Assembly: GCF_008692845.1 (NCBI RefSeq)
Contig: NZ_VXJW01000003.1
Span: 1 to 64,000, forward strand
Length of the DNA: 64,000 nucleotides
Direction: 5' to 3'
Origin: Salmonella enterica subsp. arizonae
GTDB lineage: Bacteria > Pseudomonadota > Gammaproteobacteria > Enterobacterales > Enterobacteriaceae
Every line of letters starts with the position of its first letter. Position 1 is the first letter of the stretch. Below, one piece after another: positions 10,246 through 18,511 of this stretch. The position numbers were made by a program, and so were the translations under genes. Under the pieces are notes generated by a model. It was not told the origin of the DNA. It ran no database searches and saw only the letters and a program-made list of their open reading frames with translations.

Positions 10246-10896
10246 TTATTCTTTTTCAGCCGCCTGACGGAAAGTCAGATTGTAGCGAAATTCACCGGTC
10301 ATGGGATGGAAGCCCGCTTTCAGCGTCTGAATACCATGATAAAACAGCCGGGACTCGCTGCCCCAGACCACAATATCGCCATGCTCCAGTAAGATACGCT
10401 GAAGCGGATCGCTGCGATGCAGGCCGCCAAACTGAAAAACGGCCGGCACCCCCAATGAAACCGAGACGATAGGGGCACGCAGATCCGGCTCGTCTTTATC
10501 CTGATGCAACGACAACTTTGCGCCGGGCGCATAGCGATTGATCAGGCAGGCGTCCGGCTGGAAGTTCTCATACCCTGCCGCGAGCGCCGCCTGACGGCAT
10601 ACGCTGGCAAACGATAACGGCAGAGCAGGCCAAGGCTTATCCGTCAACGGATCGCGCTCAGAATAACAATAGCCGTGACGATTGGTGGTCCACCCTAACT
10701 CGCCGCAGTTGGTCATCGCTACCGACATAGTGTATCCGCCCGGCGTCACCATCTGACGAAACGGAGACTGACTGGCGACAAACCTGATATCGTCTAACAG
10801 CGACTGCGCCGCGCGAAAAGCAAAACGGCGCAACACCACCGCGCCAGGCGCCAGCGACTCTTGCCAGGGTTCTTCATCAGCAAATAGATCCAGCAT
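10246..10896 (-). CDS. alkB: Alpha-ketoglutarate-dependent DNA/RNA demethylase AlkB
   Basis: The 216-residue Fe(II)/2-oxoglutarate dioxygenase oxidatively removes methyl groups from 1-methyladenine and 3-methylcytosine. The iron ligands are present at His131 and Asp133 (HQDKDE) and His187 (FYHGIQ). The co-substrate arginines are Arg204 and Arg210 (RYNLTFR). The ATG lies 2 bp after the ada stop, giving an ada-alkB operon as in E. coli. The frame is open further upstream inside ada, but MLDLFAD is the family start. Confidence 0.97.
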   Translation of the reverse strand: MLDLFADEEPWQESLAPGAVVLRRFAFRAAQSLLDDIRFVASQSPFRQMVTPGGYTMSVAMTNCGELGWTTNRHGYCYSERDPLTDKPWPALPLSFASVCRQAALAAGYENFQPDACLINRYAPGAKLSLHQDKDEPDLRAPIVSVSLGVPAVFQFGGLHRSDPLQRILLEHGDIVVWGSESRLFYHGIQTLKAGFHPMTGEFRYNLTFRQAAEKE

Positions 10897-10898
10897 CG

Positions 10899-11957
10899 CT
10901 ACTCCTCTTTTTGCGCTTCTCGCTTTAATAGCTGCGCTTTTCGACTCACGCCCCAACGATAACCGGAGAGCGCGCCATCGCGACCCACGACCCGATGACA
11001 CGGAATCACCATTGCCAGTTTATTTGCGCCGCACGCGCTGGCGACCGCGCGCACTGCAGTGGGTTTGCCGATACGCGCAGCAAGCTGCTGATAGCTCACG
11101 GTTTCACCGCAGGGAATCGCACGTAACGCCTGCCAGACCTGCTGCTGAAAGGCCGTTCCCTGGATATCCAGCGGCAGCGAGAGCAGCACATCGCGTGTGT
11201 TGATAGCCGCGACTACCTGCTGCACTCGTTGCTGAAAACGCACGTCGGCAGGTTCGTGGCGGGCGGCCGGAAAAAGGGTGTGTAATTCAGCCAGTAACGT
11301 ATCATCGCTATCACCGGGGAGAATCGCGCAAATCCCCCGCTCGCTCTCCGCCACCAGACACCGTCCGTAAATCCAGTCCGTCAGCGCATAGCGAACGGAA
11401 ACATTATCGCCGCCTTTGCGAAACTGCTTTGCCGTCATGCCCAGCGTTTGGTCGGCATGACGATAGTAGCTACTGCTATCCGGGAAACCTGCACGATAAA
11501 TCGCTGCCGTGACCCGCTCTCCTTTCGCCAACGCCTCACGCAGCCGACGGGCGCGCCACGCCTGCTGCCACCCTTTCGGCGTCATTCCGGTGCTCGCTTT
11601 AAACAGACGGTGCAGATGAAATGGACTCATCGCCACCGCTTGCGCCAGGGACGCCAGCGTCACCGGCGTCTCCTGTTCAAGTAACCGGCAGGCGCAGGCA
11701 ATCTTATCCAACTGCCGCTGCTGCGCGCGCGCATCATCCGGTTGACAACGCTTGCAGGGGCGAAAACCGGCATCCAGCGCCTGCTGCGCGTTGGCAAAAA
11801 AGCGGACATTTTTGCGTAACGCCCGCTTCGAGCGGCACGAGGGACGGCAAAAGATTCCCGTGGTTCGCACCGCAAAAACGAAACAACCATCCGCGCTGGC
11901 ATCGCGCGCCTGCACCCGCTGCCAACATTCATCATCGGTAAGTAACGCTTTTTTCAT
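10899..11957 (-). CDS. ada: Adaptive response regulator and methyltransferase Ada
   Basis: The 352-residue dual protein has an N-terminal zinc domain with Cys37, Cys41, Cys68 and Cys71; methyl transfer from phosphotriesters to the first of these activates it. An AraC-type DNA-binding domain follows (about residues 85-180). The C-terminal O6-methylguanine methyltransferase carries the PCHR active site near residue 320. Once methylated it activates ada-alkB. The start at MKKALL is preferred over an ATG five codons upstream on family grounds. Confidence 0.96.
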   Translation of the reverse strand: MKKALLTDDECWQRVQARDASADGCFVFAVRTTGIFCRPSCRSKRALRKNVRFFANAQQALDAGFRPCKRCQPDDARAQQRQLDKIACACRLLEQETPVTLASLAQAVAMSPFHLHRLFKASTGMTPKGWQQAWRARRLREALAKGERVTAAIYRAGFPDSSSYYRHADQTLGMTAKQFRKGGDNVSVRYALTDWIYGRCLVAESERGICAILPGDSDDTLLAELHTLFPAARHEPADVRFQQRVQQVVAAINTRDVLLSLPLDIQGTAFQQQVWQALRAIPCGETVSYQQLAARIGKPTAVRAVASACGANKLAMVIPCHRVVGRDGALSGYRWGVSRKAQLLKREAQKEE

Positions 11958-12034
11958 CATAGACTCCTTCATTAAGCATAGTGCTTGCTTATATGCAGTA
12001 TGTCCGTAAAGCAGCCCACAAAAACCCGTAATCT

Positions 12035-12042
12035 TGCGTTTT
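12035..12042 (-). promoter_or_regulatory. Ada-box-like sequence upstream of ada
   Basis: On the minus strand the sequence is gaattAAAACGCAagatta, close to the E. coli ada operator gaattAAAGCGCAagatt but with A for G at the fourth base of the core. It lies about 80 bp upstream of the ada ATG and touches the apbE stop codon. Confidence 0.6.
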
Positions 12043-13093
12043 AATTCTTATCGCTCACCAGAAACGTTTTGAACTGCGGTGACATCCAGGTGGTAAAGCC
12101 TTCGCCCTCTTTCATGATCATAAAGACCGCCAATCCTTCCCGCCGCACGACCTCTTTCGCCTTTTTCGTACCGAGCACCATCAGGCCGGTGTCCCAGCCG
12201 TCTGCTTCCAGCGCCGTTGGCGCGATGACCGTGACCGATACCAGGTTATGTTCAATGGGGCGCCCCGTTTGCGGATCGATAACGTGTGATACGCGCTTGC
12301 CATCCAGCTCATAATAGTTGCGGTAGCTGCCGGAGGTACTGATGCCATGCCCGTTGATATCCACAATCGCTTGTACCGCGTTTTCCCGGTCGGTCGGCTT
12401 CTGAATCGCGACACGCCACGGCTGCCCCTGCGCATTCATCCCGCGACTGCTTAATGCGCCGCCCACGGAGACCAGATAACGCGCAATGCCCTCCTGCTCC
12501 ATCAGACGCGCCAGATGATCCGCCGCATAGCCCTCCCCGACCGTTGAGAGATCAACATACAGATCCGGCAGATCTTTTTGCAAAAACTGATGTCCCGCCC
12601 TGTCGATAACCTGCAAATGTTGCAGGCCTGTTTTCGCTTTTGCCGCGTCGATTTGCACTTGCGTTGGAATATGCAGCGGCTGCCGCTCCGGCCCGAATCC
12701 CCACAGATTAACCAGCGGGCCCACGGTGATATCCATAGCGCCATTCGTCTTCGCGCCGATACGCAGCGCTGAAGTCACGATATCCGCCATTGCTTCGCTG
12801 ACCGGCCAGAGCGCAAGACTGCGTGAATGGTTAAAGCGCATCAGCGCGGAGTCTTTTTTGTAAGTAGAGAGCAACCGATCGTCAGCATCAAGCTGGGTCT
12901 GGATTTTCGTCCGCAGCTCTACGGCGCGTTTCGCATCGATGCCAACCACGCTCACCCGCCAGAAGGTGCCCATCGTTTTACCTTCCAGCACCTGAGCGTC
13001 AGGCGAGGTTGTTGTCGTTTGGGAAGCGTCATCGCAACCCATGAATAAAAAAGCGGTCGCCATAAGCACAGCCCGGCAAAAAGTCATTTTCAT
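12041..13093 (-). CDS. apbE: FAD:protein FMN transferase ApbE, lipoprotein
   Basis: The 350-residue protein has a lipoprotein signal (LFMGC, lipidated Cys20). ApbE splits FAD and transfers FMN to a threonine of target flavoproteins such as NqrB and RnfG in the periplasm. The conserved GKTMGTFWR segment lies near residue 39, and DLSTVGEGYAADHLA and SGSYRNYYELDG follow, with DPQTGRPI toward the C-terminus. Length is normal. It sits between ompC and ada on the same strand, with a terminator separating it from ompC. Confidence 0.95.
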   Translation of the reverse strand: MKMTFCRAVLMATAFLFMGCDDASQTTTTSPDAQVLEGKTMGTFWRVSVVGIDAKRAVELRTKIQTQLDADDRLLSTYKKDSALMRFNHSRSLALWPVSEAMADIVTSALRIGAKTNGAMDITVGPLVNLWGFGPERQPLHIPTQVQIDAAKAKTGLQHLQVIDRAGHQFLQKDLPDLYVDLSTVGEGYAADHLARLMEQEGIARYLVSVGGALSSRGMNAQGQPWRVAIQKPTDRENAVQAIVDINGHGISTSGSYRNYYELDGKRVSHVIDPQTGRPIEHNLVSVTVIAPTALEADGWDTGLMVLGTKKAKEVVRREGLAVFMIMKEGEGFTTWMSPQFKTFLVSDKN

Positions 13094-13165
13094 CGCTGAT
13101 GATCCTCATTCGAATGGATGCAAGCGTATAGTAAAACGTCGTAGTTGTACGCCGGAACAAGGTAT

Positions 13166-13190
13166 GAAAAAAGGGCCCGCAGGCCCTTTT
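13166..13190 (-). terminator. Rho-independent terminator of ompC
   Basis: The stem aaagggcc / ggcccttt with loop cgca is followed on the minus strand by a T run. It lies 20 bp after the ompC stop. Confidence 0.9.
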
Positions 13191-13209
13191 AGCAACATCT
13201 TTGCGCTGA

Positions 13210-14346
13210 TTAGAACTGGTAAACCAGACCCAGTGCGACGATGTCGTCGGTGTTGATGCCCGCATCGCGGGTAAAGTCGTTTTTATCCAGCAGGTTGATT
13301 TTGTAATCAACATAGGTGGACATGTTTTTGTTGAAGTAGTAAGTCGCGCCGACATCAACATATTTTACGATGTCCTGGTCGCCATAGCTGGCGCCGTAAC
13401 CGTTGCTGATGTCCTTACCTTTAGACTGCAGATAAGCCAAGGACGGACGCAGGCCAAAGTCGAACTGGTACTGAGCAACCACTTCAAAGTTCTGCGCTTT
13501 GTTGGCAAAGCCGTAAGAGGTAGACGGGTTACTGCCGTTAGAGGTACCAAAACGGGTCGCGTTATAGGTCTGAGAATACTGCGCCGCCAGATAGATGTTG
13601 TTAGCATCGTATTTCAGGCCGCCGGTGTAGACCGTGGCGCGATCGCCGTTACCATACAGGTGAGCATTAGCAGTGTTGTTCTGATCGGCAGTACGTTTAG
13701 ACGTGGTGATAGCGCCGCCAACCGAGAAACCTTCGCCGATGGCGTAAGTCAGCGATCCGCCGTAACCGTCGCCGTTCTGGTTCAGCAGGCTGCGACCGCT
13801 GGTGTTTTCACCGCTCACGCTGCCGTTTTTGCCCTGATACTGTAACGCGAAGTCCAGACCATCCACCAGGCCGAAGAAGTCGGTGTTACGGTAAGTGGCA
13901 TAGCCGTTACCACGCTGCTGCATAAAGTTGTCAGCGCCGTAGGTGTCGCCGCCGAATTCCGGCAGAACGTCGGTCCAGGAGGTCACGTCATAGGTCACGC
14001 CGTAGTTACGACCATAATCGAAGGAACCTGCGTCAGCGAATTTCAGACCTGCAAACGCCACACGCGTCCAGGCGTCGTTGCTACCTTCAGTCTGGTTGCC
14101 CTGAATCTGATATTCCCACTGGCCATAACCGGTCAGCTGATCGTTAACCTGCGTTTCGCCTTTGAAGCCGATACGCATGTAGGTCTGGTCGCCGTCGTTG
14201 CCTTTGTCGTCAGAGAAGTAGTGCAGGCCATCAACTTTACCAAACAGGTCTAATTTGTTGCCGTCTTTATTATAAATTTCAGCCGCATTCGCTGCGCCCG
14301 CCACCAGCAGAGCTGGTACCAGGAGGGACAGTACTTTAACTTTCAT
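13210..14346 (-). CDS. ompC: Outer membrane porin OmpC
   Basis: The 378-residue trimeric porin precursor has a 21-residue signal ending in AANA and a mature start [10 protein letters not shown]. The 16-strand beta-barrel pattern runs throughout and ends in GLVYQF, the terminal aromatic needed for assembly. The upstream region carries the OmpR sites and the long leader typical of ompC. The oppositely transcribed micF gene lies upstream. Confidence 0.97.
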   Translation of the reverse strand: MKVKVLSLLVPALLVAGAANAAEIYNKDGNKLDLFGKVDGLHYFSDDKGNDGDQTYMRIGFKGETQVNDQLTGYGQWEYQIQGNQTEGSNDAWTRVAFAGLKFADAGSFDYGRNYGVTYDVTSWTDVLPEFGGDTYGADNFMQQRGNGYATYRNTDFFGLVDGLDFALQYQGKNGSVSGENTSGRSLLNQNGDGYGGSLTYAIGEGFSVGGAITTSKRTADQNNTANAHLYGNGDRATVYTGGLKYDANNIYLAAQYSQTYNATRFGTSNGSNPSTSYGFANKAQNFEVVAQYQFDFGLRPSLAYLQSKGKDISNGYGASYGDQDIVKYVDVGATYYFNKNMSTYVDYKINLLDKNDFTRDAGINTDDIVALGLVYQF

Positions 14347-14483
14347 GTTATTAACCCTCTGTTATATGCCTTTATTGCTTTTTTATGCCACTGCTTACTG
14401 GTTAACCCTCATTAACCAGTCGGCAAGTCCATTCTCCGCAAAAATACAGAATAATCCAATACGAATATGATACTAAAACTTTT

Positions 14484-14520
14484 AAGATGTTACAGTTATC
14501 GATATAGGTGTTTCAAAATA
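14484..14520 (-). promoter_or_regulatory. OmpR-binding region of the ompC promoter
   Basis: On the minus strand, tttgaaacacctatat followed by gtaacatct matches the most upstream OmpR repeat region (C1) of E. coli ompC as I recall it (GAAACATCT-type half-sites). It sits about 140-175 bp before the ompC start, between ompC and micF, so it can serve both genes. Confidence 0.7.
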
Positions 14521-14679
14521 TTAATTTTACGGAACTTTTTTAAAGCAAAAATCAAGTAAAAATAAGCACAAACAGATAAAACATATTTTCAAAACCTTTA
14601 AAATCAACGGATTATATTCATAAAATCCATAGCACTGAATGATAAAACAAAATCTTCATTCGCAACTAAAATAGTGCCC

Positions 14680-14772
14680 GCTATCATCATTAACTTTATT
14701 TATTACCGTCATTCATCTCTGAATGTCTGTTTACCCCTATTTCAACCGAATGCTTCGCATTCGGTTTTTTTT
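14680..14772 (+). ncRNA. micF: MicF small regulatory RNA
   Basis: The sequence from gctatcatcattaac to the terminator (ccgaatgcttcgcattcgg followed by eight T) matches E. coli micF almost base for base. Its 5' end pairs with the ompF leader and, through Hfq, blocks ompF translation. It is divergent from ompC, the conserved arrangement, so high OmpR activity raises OmpC and lowers OmpF together. Confidence 0.95.
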
Positions 14773-15073
14773 ACGATTTTTTACACAAAACTGGCTGTTC
14801 TATGCTACCAGCCTAAAACTATAACAGTTATTTACTACCGCCTTCCCCTTAAGTTCGTAAGGCATTATTAAATAATTTCTTGATATTTAGCGCTAAACAT
14901 CTTTAAGTAATCTTTATATTTGTACCGCTCCGCGAAGACTGAACGATTTTCCTGCCGCGCCGACGGAGCGCGTGTTAAGTTGCCCGGCATAACGTAAGAG
15001 TCTGGAAATTCATTCATTACCCTTTATACTGCCCTTTCACCTTTAGCGTTGCTTTTACAGGTCGTAAACATAA

Positions 15074-17743
15074 ATGAGTCAGTCTGACACAACGGTCTCT
15101 ACCCGATTCTCCCTTCTACCGGGAAGCATTACCCGTTTCTTCTTATTACTGATCATTGTGCTGCTGGTAACGATGGGCGTTATGGTACAGAGCGCCGTCA
15201 ACGCCTGGTTGAAAGACAAAAGCTATCAAATAGTCGACATAACCCACGCTATTCATAAACGCGTGGATACCTGGCGGTATGTCACCTGGCAAATTTATGA
15301 CAATATCGCCGCGACCACTACGCCATCGACAGGCGAAGGACTTCAGGAAACGCGACTGAAACAGGATGTGTACTATCTTGAAAAGCCCCGGCGTAAAACT
15401 GAAGCGCTGATTTTCGGCTCCCATGACAGCGCCACTCTGGAAATGACACAGCGTATGTCAAGCTATCTGGATACGCTATGGGGCGCAGAAAACGTACCGT
15501 GGTCAATGTATTACCTCAACGGACAGGATAATAGCCTGATTCTTATCTCCACCCTACCGTTGAAAGATCTCTCTTCCGGCTTTAAAGAGTCCACTATTGG
15601 CAATATCGTTGATTCCCGTCGGGCAGAGATGTTGCAGCAGGCGAATGCGCTGGATGAGCGCGAAAGTTTCTCCTCATTACGAAAACTGGCCTGGCAAAAT
15701 GGTCACTATTTTACGCTGCGCACGACCTTCAATCAGCCGGGGCATCTGGCGACGGTAGTGGCGTTTGATCTACCCATTAATGATTTAATCCCGCCGGGAA
15801 TGCCGCTGGACAGTTTTCGGATAGAGCCTGACGCAACCCAGGCGACGGGACGAAGCAGTGAAAAGGAGGCGCCTGATAGTGTCAGTATTAGCTTTAACGG
15901 TTCAAAAATTGAGATCTCCTCAGCACTGAACTCGACCGGAATGCGCCTGATCTGGCAGGTGCCGTTCGGTACGCTTTTGCTTGATACCTTACAAAATATT
16001 CTGCTGCCTTTACTGCTGAACATCGGGCTGCTGGCGTTGGCATTATTTGGGTACGCCACGTTCCGCCATCAGCCGGGACGGACGACGGAATCGACATCCG
16101 GCAGCGCGGCGAATAACGAGCTTCGTGTTTTACGCGCTATTAATGAAGAGATCGTTTCGCTGTTGCCGCTGGGTCTGCTGGTCTACGATCAGGAAGGAAA
16201 CCGCACCGTGATCAGCAATAAAATCGCCGATCATCTGTTGCCGCATCTCAACCTGCAAAATATCACCAGCATGGCCGAACAGCATCAGGGCGTGATTCAG
16301 GCGACGATTAACAACGAATTGTATGAGATTCGTCTATTTCGCAGCCAGGTCGCTCCCCGCACGCAGATTTTTATTATTCGCGATCAGGACCGGGAAGTAC
16401 TGGTGAATAAGAAGCTTAAACAGGCGCAGCGCCTGTATGAGAAGAATCAGCAGGGTCGCGCCGCATTTATGCAAAATATCAGCAACACGCTTAAAGAGCC
16501 TGTGCGCCAACTGGCGGTTAACGCCTCAGCGGCCACGACGCCGGAAAGCCTGAAACTGGCGGATCAGGCGGATGTATTGGTCCGTATGATCGATGAAATT
16601 CAACTGGCGAACATGCTGGAAAATGACGCATGGAAAAGCGAAGCAACGCTGTTCTCCCTTCAGGATCTTATTGACGAAGTCGTGCCAGCGGTGCTACCTG
16701 CTATTAAGCGTAAAGGGCTGCAACTGCTAATTAATAACCATCTGAGCGGCAACGATGAGCGCTGGGGCGATCGCGATGCTCTGCGCCGAATTCTGCTGTT
16801 GTTGATTCAGTACGCCGTCACGACAACCTCTATGGGTAAGGTTACGCTTGAGGTCGAGCAGGATGAATCTGTCGCGGAACGTCTGACGTTTCGCATACTG
16901 GATACAGGCGAAGGCGTAACGTTAAACGAGATTGATAATCTGCATTTCCCGTATATAAATGAAACGCAGGGCGATCGTTACGGCAAAGCGAATCCGCTCA
17001 CTTTCTGGCTGTGCAATCAACTGGCGCGCAAACTTGGCGGTCATCTCAACATTAAGGCGCGAGAAACACTGGGTACGCGCTATACCGTTCATGTCAAAAT
17101 GCTTCCTCACGATCAGCATACTCAGATTGAAGAGCGCCTGCTGGACGACGTTAGCGTGATGGTCGATGTAACGTCCAACGAGGTCCGCGCAATTGTGTTA
17201 CGTCAGTTAGAAAACTGGGGCGCGACCTGCATCACACCGGATGAACGACAGATAAGTCAAGAATATGATCTCTTTTTAACGGATAATCCGTCTAATCTTA
17301 CTGCCTCCGGCTTGCTTTTAAGCGATGATGAGTCAGGCGTGCGGAAAATTGGCCCTGGCCAGTTGCGCGTCAACTTTAATATGAGCAATGCTATGCAGGA
17401 AGCTGTACTACAACTTATCGAAGAGCAACTGGCGCAGGAAGAGATTCCGGCCTCTCCGCTCGGGGGAGATGAAAATGCCGAGCTTCATGCCAGCGGTTAT
17501 TATGCGCTATTTGTAGACACAGTACCGGATGATGTTAAGAGGTTGTATACTGAGGCGGCAACCAGCGATTTCGCTGCGCTGGCCCAAACGGCCCACCGCC
17601 TGAAAGGGGTGTTTGCCATGCTTAATCTGGTACCCGGCAAGCAGTTATGTGAAACGCTGGAACATCGGATTCGTGAGAAAGATGCTCCAGGTATAGAAAA
17701 ATATATCAGCGACATTGACGCCTACGTCAAAAGCTTGCTGTAG
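15074..17743 (+). CDS. rcsD: Rcs phosphorelay histidine phosphotransferase RcsD
   Basis: The 889-residue inner membrane protein has membrane segments near residues 20-42 and 305-328 around a periplasmic domain. A degenerate kinase-like region and the ABL domain follow, then a C-terminal HPt domain with His841 in AHRLKGVFAML. It passes phosphate from RcsC to RcsB. It ends 16 bp before the rcsB start, forming rcsDB. The 300-bp leader after micF shows no further gene. Confidence 0.96.
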   Translation: MSQSDTTVSTRFSLLPGSITRFFLLLIIVLLVTMGVMVQSAVNAWLKDKSYQIVDITHAIHKRVDTWRYVTWQIYDNIAATTTPSTGEGLQETRLKQDVYYLEKPRRKTEALIFGSHDSATLEMTQRMSSYLDTLWGAENVPWSMYYLNGQDNSLILISTLPLKDLSSGFKESTIGNIVDSRRAEMLQQANALDERESFSSLRKLAWQNGHYFTLRTTFNQPGHLATVVAFDLPINDLIPPGMPLDSFRIEPDATQATGRSSEKEAPDSVSISFNGSKIEISSALNSTGMRLIWQVPFGTLLLDTLQNILLPLLLNIGLLALALFGYATFRHQPGRTTESTSGSAANNELRVLRAINEEIVSLLPLGLLVYDQEGNRTVISNKIADHLLPHLNLQNITSMAEQHQGVIQATINNELYEIRLFRSQVAPRTQIFIIRDQDREVLVNKKLKQAQRLYEKNQQGRAAFMQNISNTLKEPVRQLAVNASAATTPESLKLADQADVLVRMIDEIQLANMLENDAWKSEATLFSLQDLIDEVVPAVLPAIKRKGLQLLINNHLSGNDERWGDRDALRRILLLLIQYAVTTTSMGKVTLEVEQDESVAERLTFRILDTGEGVTLNEIDNLHFPYINETQGDRYGKANPLTFWLCNQLARKLGGHLNIKARETLGTRYTVHVKMLPHDQHTQIEERLLDDVSVMVDVTSNEVRAIVLRQLENWGATCITPDERQISQEYDLFLTDNPSNLTASGLLLSDDESGVRKIGPGQLRVNFNMSNAMQEAVLQLIEEQLAQEEIPASPLGGDENAELHASGYYALFVDTVPDDVKRLYTEAATSDFAALAQTAHRLKGVFAMLNLVPGKQLCETLEHRIREKDAPGIEKYISDIDAYVKSLL

Positions 17744-17759
17744 CAAGGTAGCCCAATAC

Positions 17760-18410
17760 ATGAACAATATGAACGTAATTATTGCCGATGACCACCCGAT
17801 TGTACTGTTCGGTATTCGCAAATCACTTGAACAAATCGAGTGGGTGAATGTTGTCGGCGAATTTGAAGATTCCACAGCATTGATCAACAACCTGCCGAAA
17901 TTAGATGCGCATGTGTTGATCACCGACCTTTCCATGCCGGGAGATAAATACGGCGATGGGATCACCTTGATCAAGTACATCAAGCGCCATTTTCCGAGCC
18001 TGTCGATCATCGTTCTGACCATGAACAACAATCCAGCGATTCTGAGCGCCGTGTTGGATCTCGATATTGAAGGGATCGTACTCAAGCAGGGCGCGCCAAC
18101 CGATCTGCCTAAGGCGCTGGCCGCGCTGCAAAAAGGCAAAAAATTCACCCCGGAAAGCGTCTCTCGTCTGCTGGAGAAAATCAGCGCAGGCGGCTACGGC
18201 GACAAACGCCTGTCGCCGAAAGAGAGCGAAGTATTACGCCTGTTTGCCGAAGGTTTCCTGGTGACCGAAATCGCCAAGAAGCTCAACCGCAGTATTAAGA
18301 CCATCAGCAGCCAGAAAAAATCGGCGATGATGAAACTGGGCGTCGAGAATGATATCGCGCTACTCAACTATCTCTCTTCCGTGACGCTAAGTCCGACCGA
18401 CAAAGAATAA
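17760..18410 (+). CDS. rcsB: Rcs response regulator RcsB
   Basis: The 216-residue regulator has a receiver domain (acidic pocket Asp10/Asp11, phosphorylated Asp56 in ITDLSMP, Lys near 109) and a LuxR-type helix-turn-helix at about residues 145-210 (LSPKESEVLRLFAEG, then VTEIAKKLNRS). It controls capsule, motility and envelope stress genes, alone or with RcsA. The start MNNMNVIIADD is the usual one. Confidence 0.98.
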   Translation: MNNMNVIIADDHPIVLFGIRKSLEQIEWVNVVGEFEDSTALINNLPKLDAHVLITDLSMPGDKYGDGITLIKYIKRHFPSLSIIVLTMNNNPAILSAVLDLDIEGIVLKQGAPTDLPKALAALQKGKKFTPESVSRLLEKISAGGYGDKRLSPKESEVLRLFAEGFLVTEIAKKLNRSIKTISSQKKSAMMKLGVENDIALLNYLSSVTLSPTDKE

Positions 18411-18427
18411 ATCGCTCACGTTACCAT

Positions 18428-18511
18428 GCCTGATGGCGCTGCGCTTATCAGGCCTACAAACCGACTCATCTCTTGTAGGCCTGATTAGGCAACACCGCCA
18501 TCCGGCATTTT
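18428..18511. repeat. Paired REP elements between rcsB and rcsC
   Basis: Two palindromic units in opposite orientation (gcctgatggcgctgcgcttatcaggc, then gtaggcctgattaggc...gccatccggc) fill the gap between the converging rcsB and rcsC. They may act as a transcript-end stabiliser. Confidence 0.85.

Noticed and set aside
18428..18511. Possible CRISPR-like repeats
   Set aside because: The repeats are inverted REP units found once or twice per gap, without regular spacers or cas genes.
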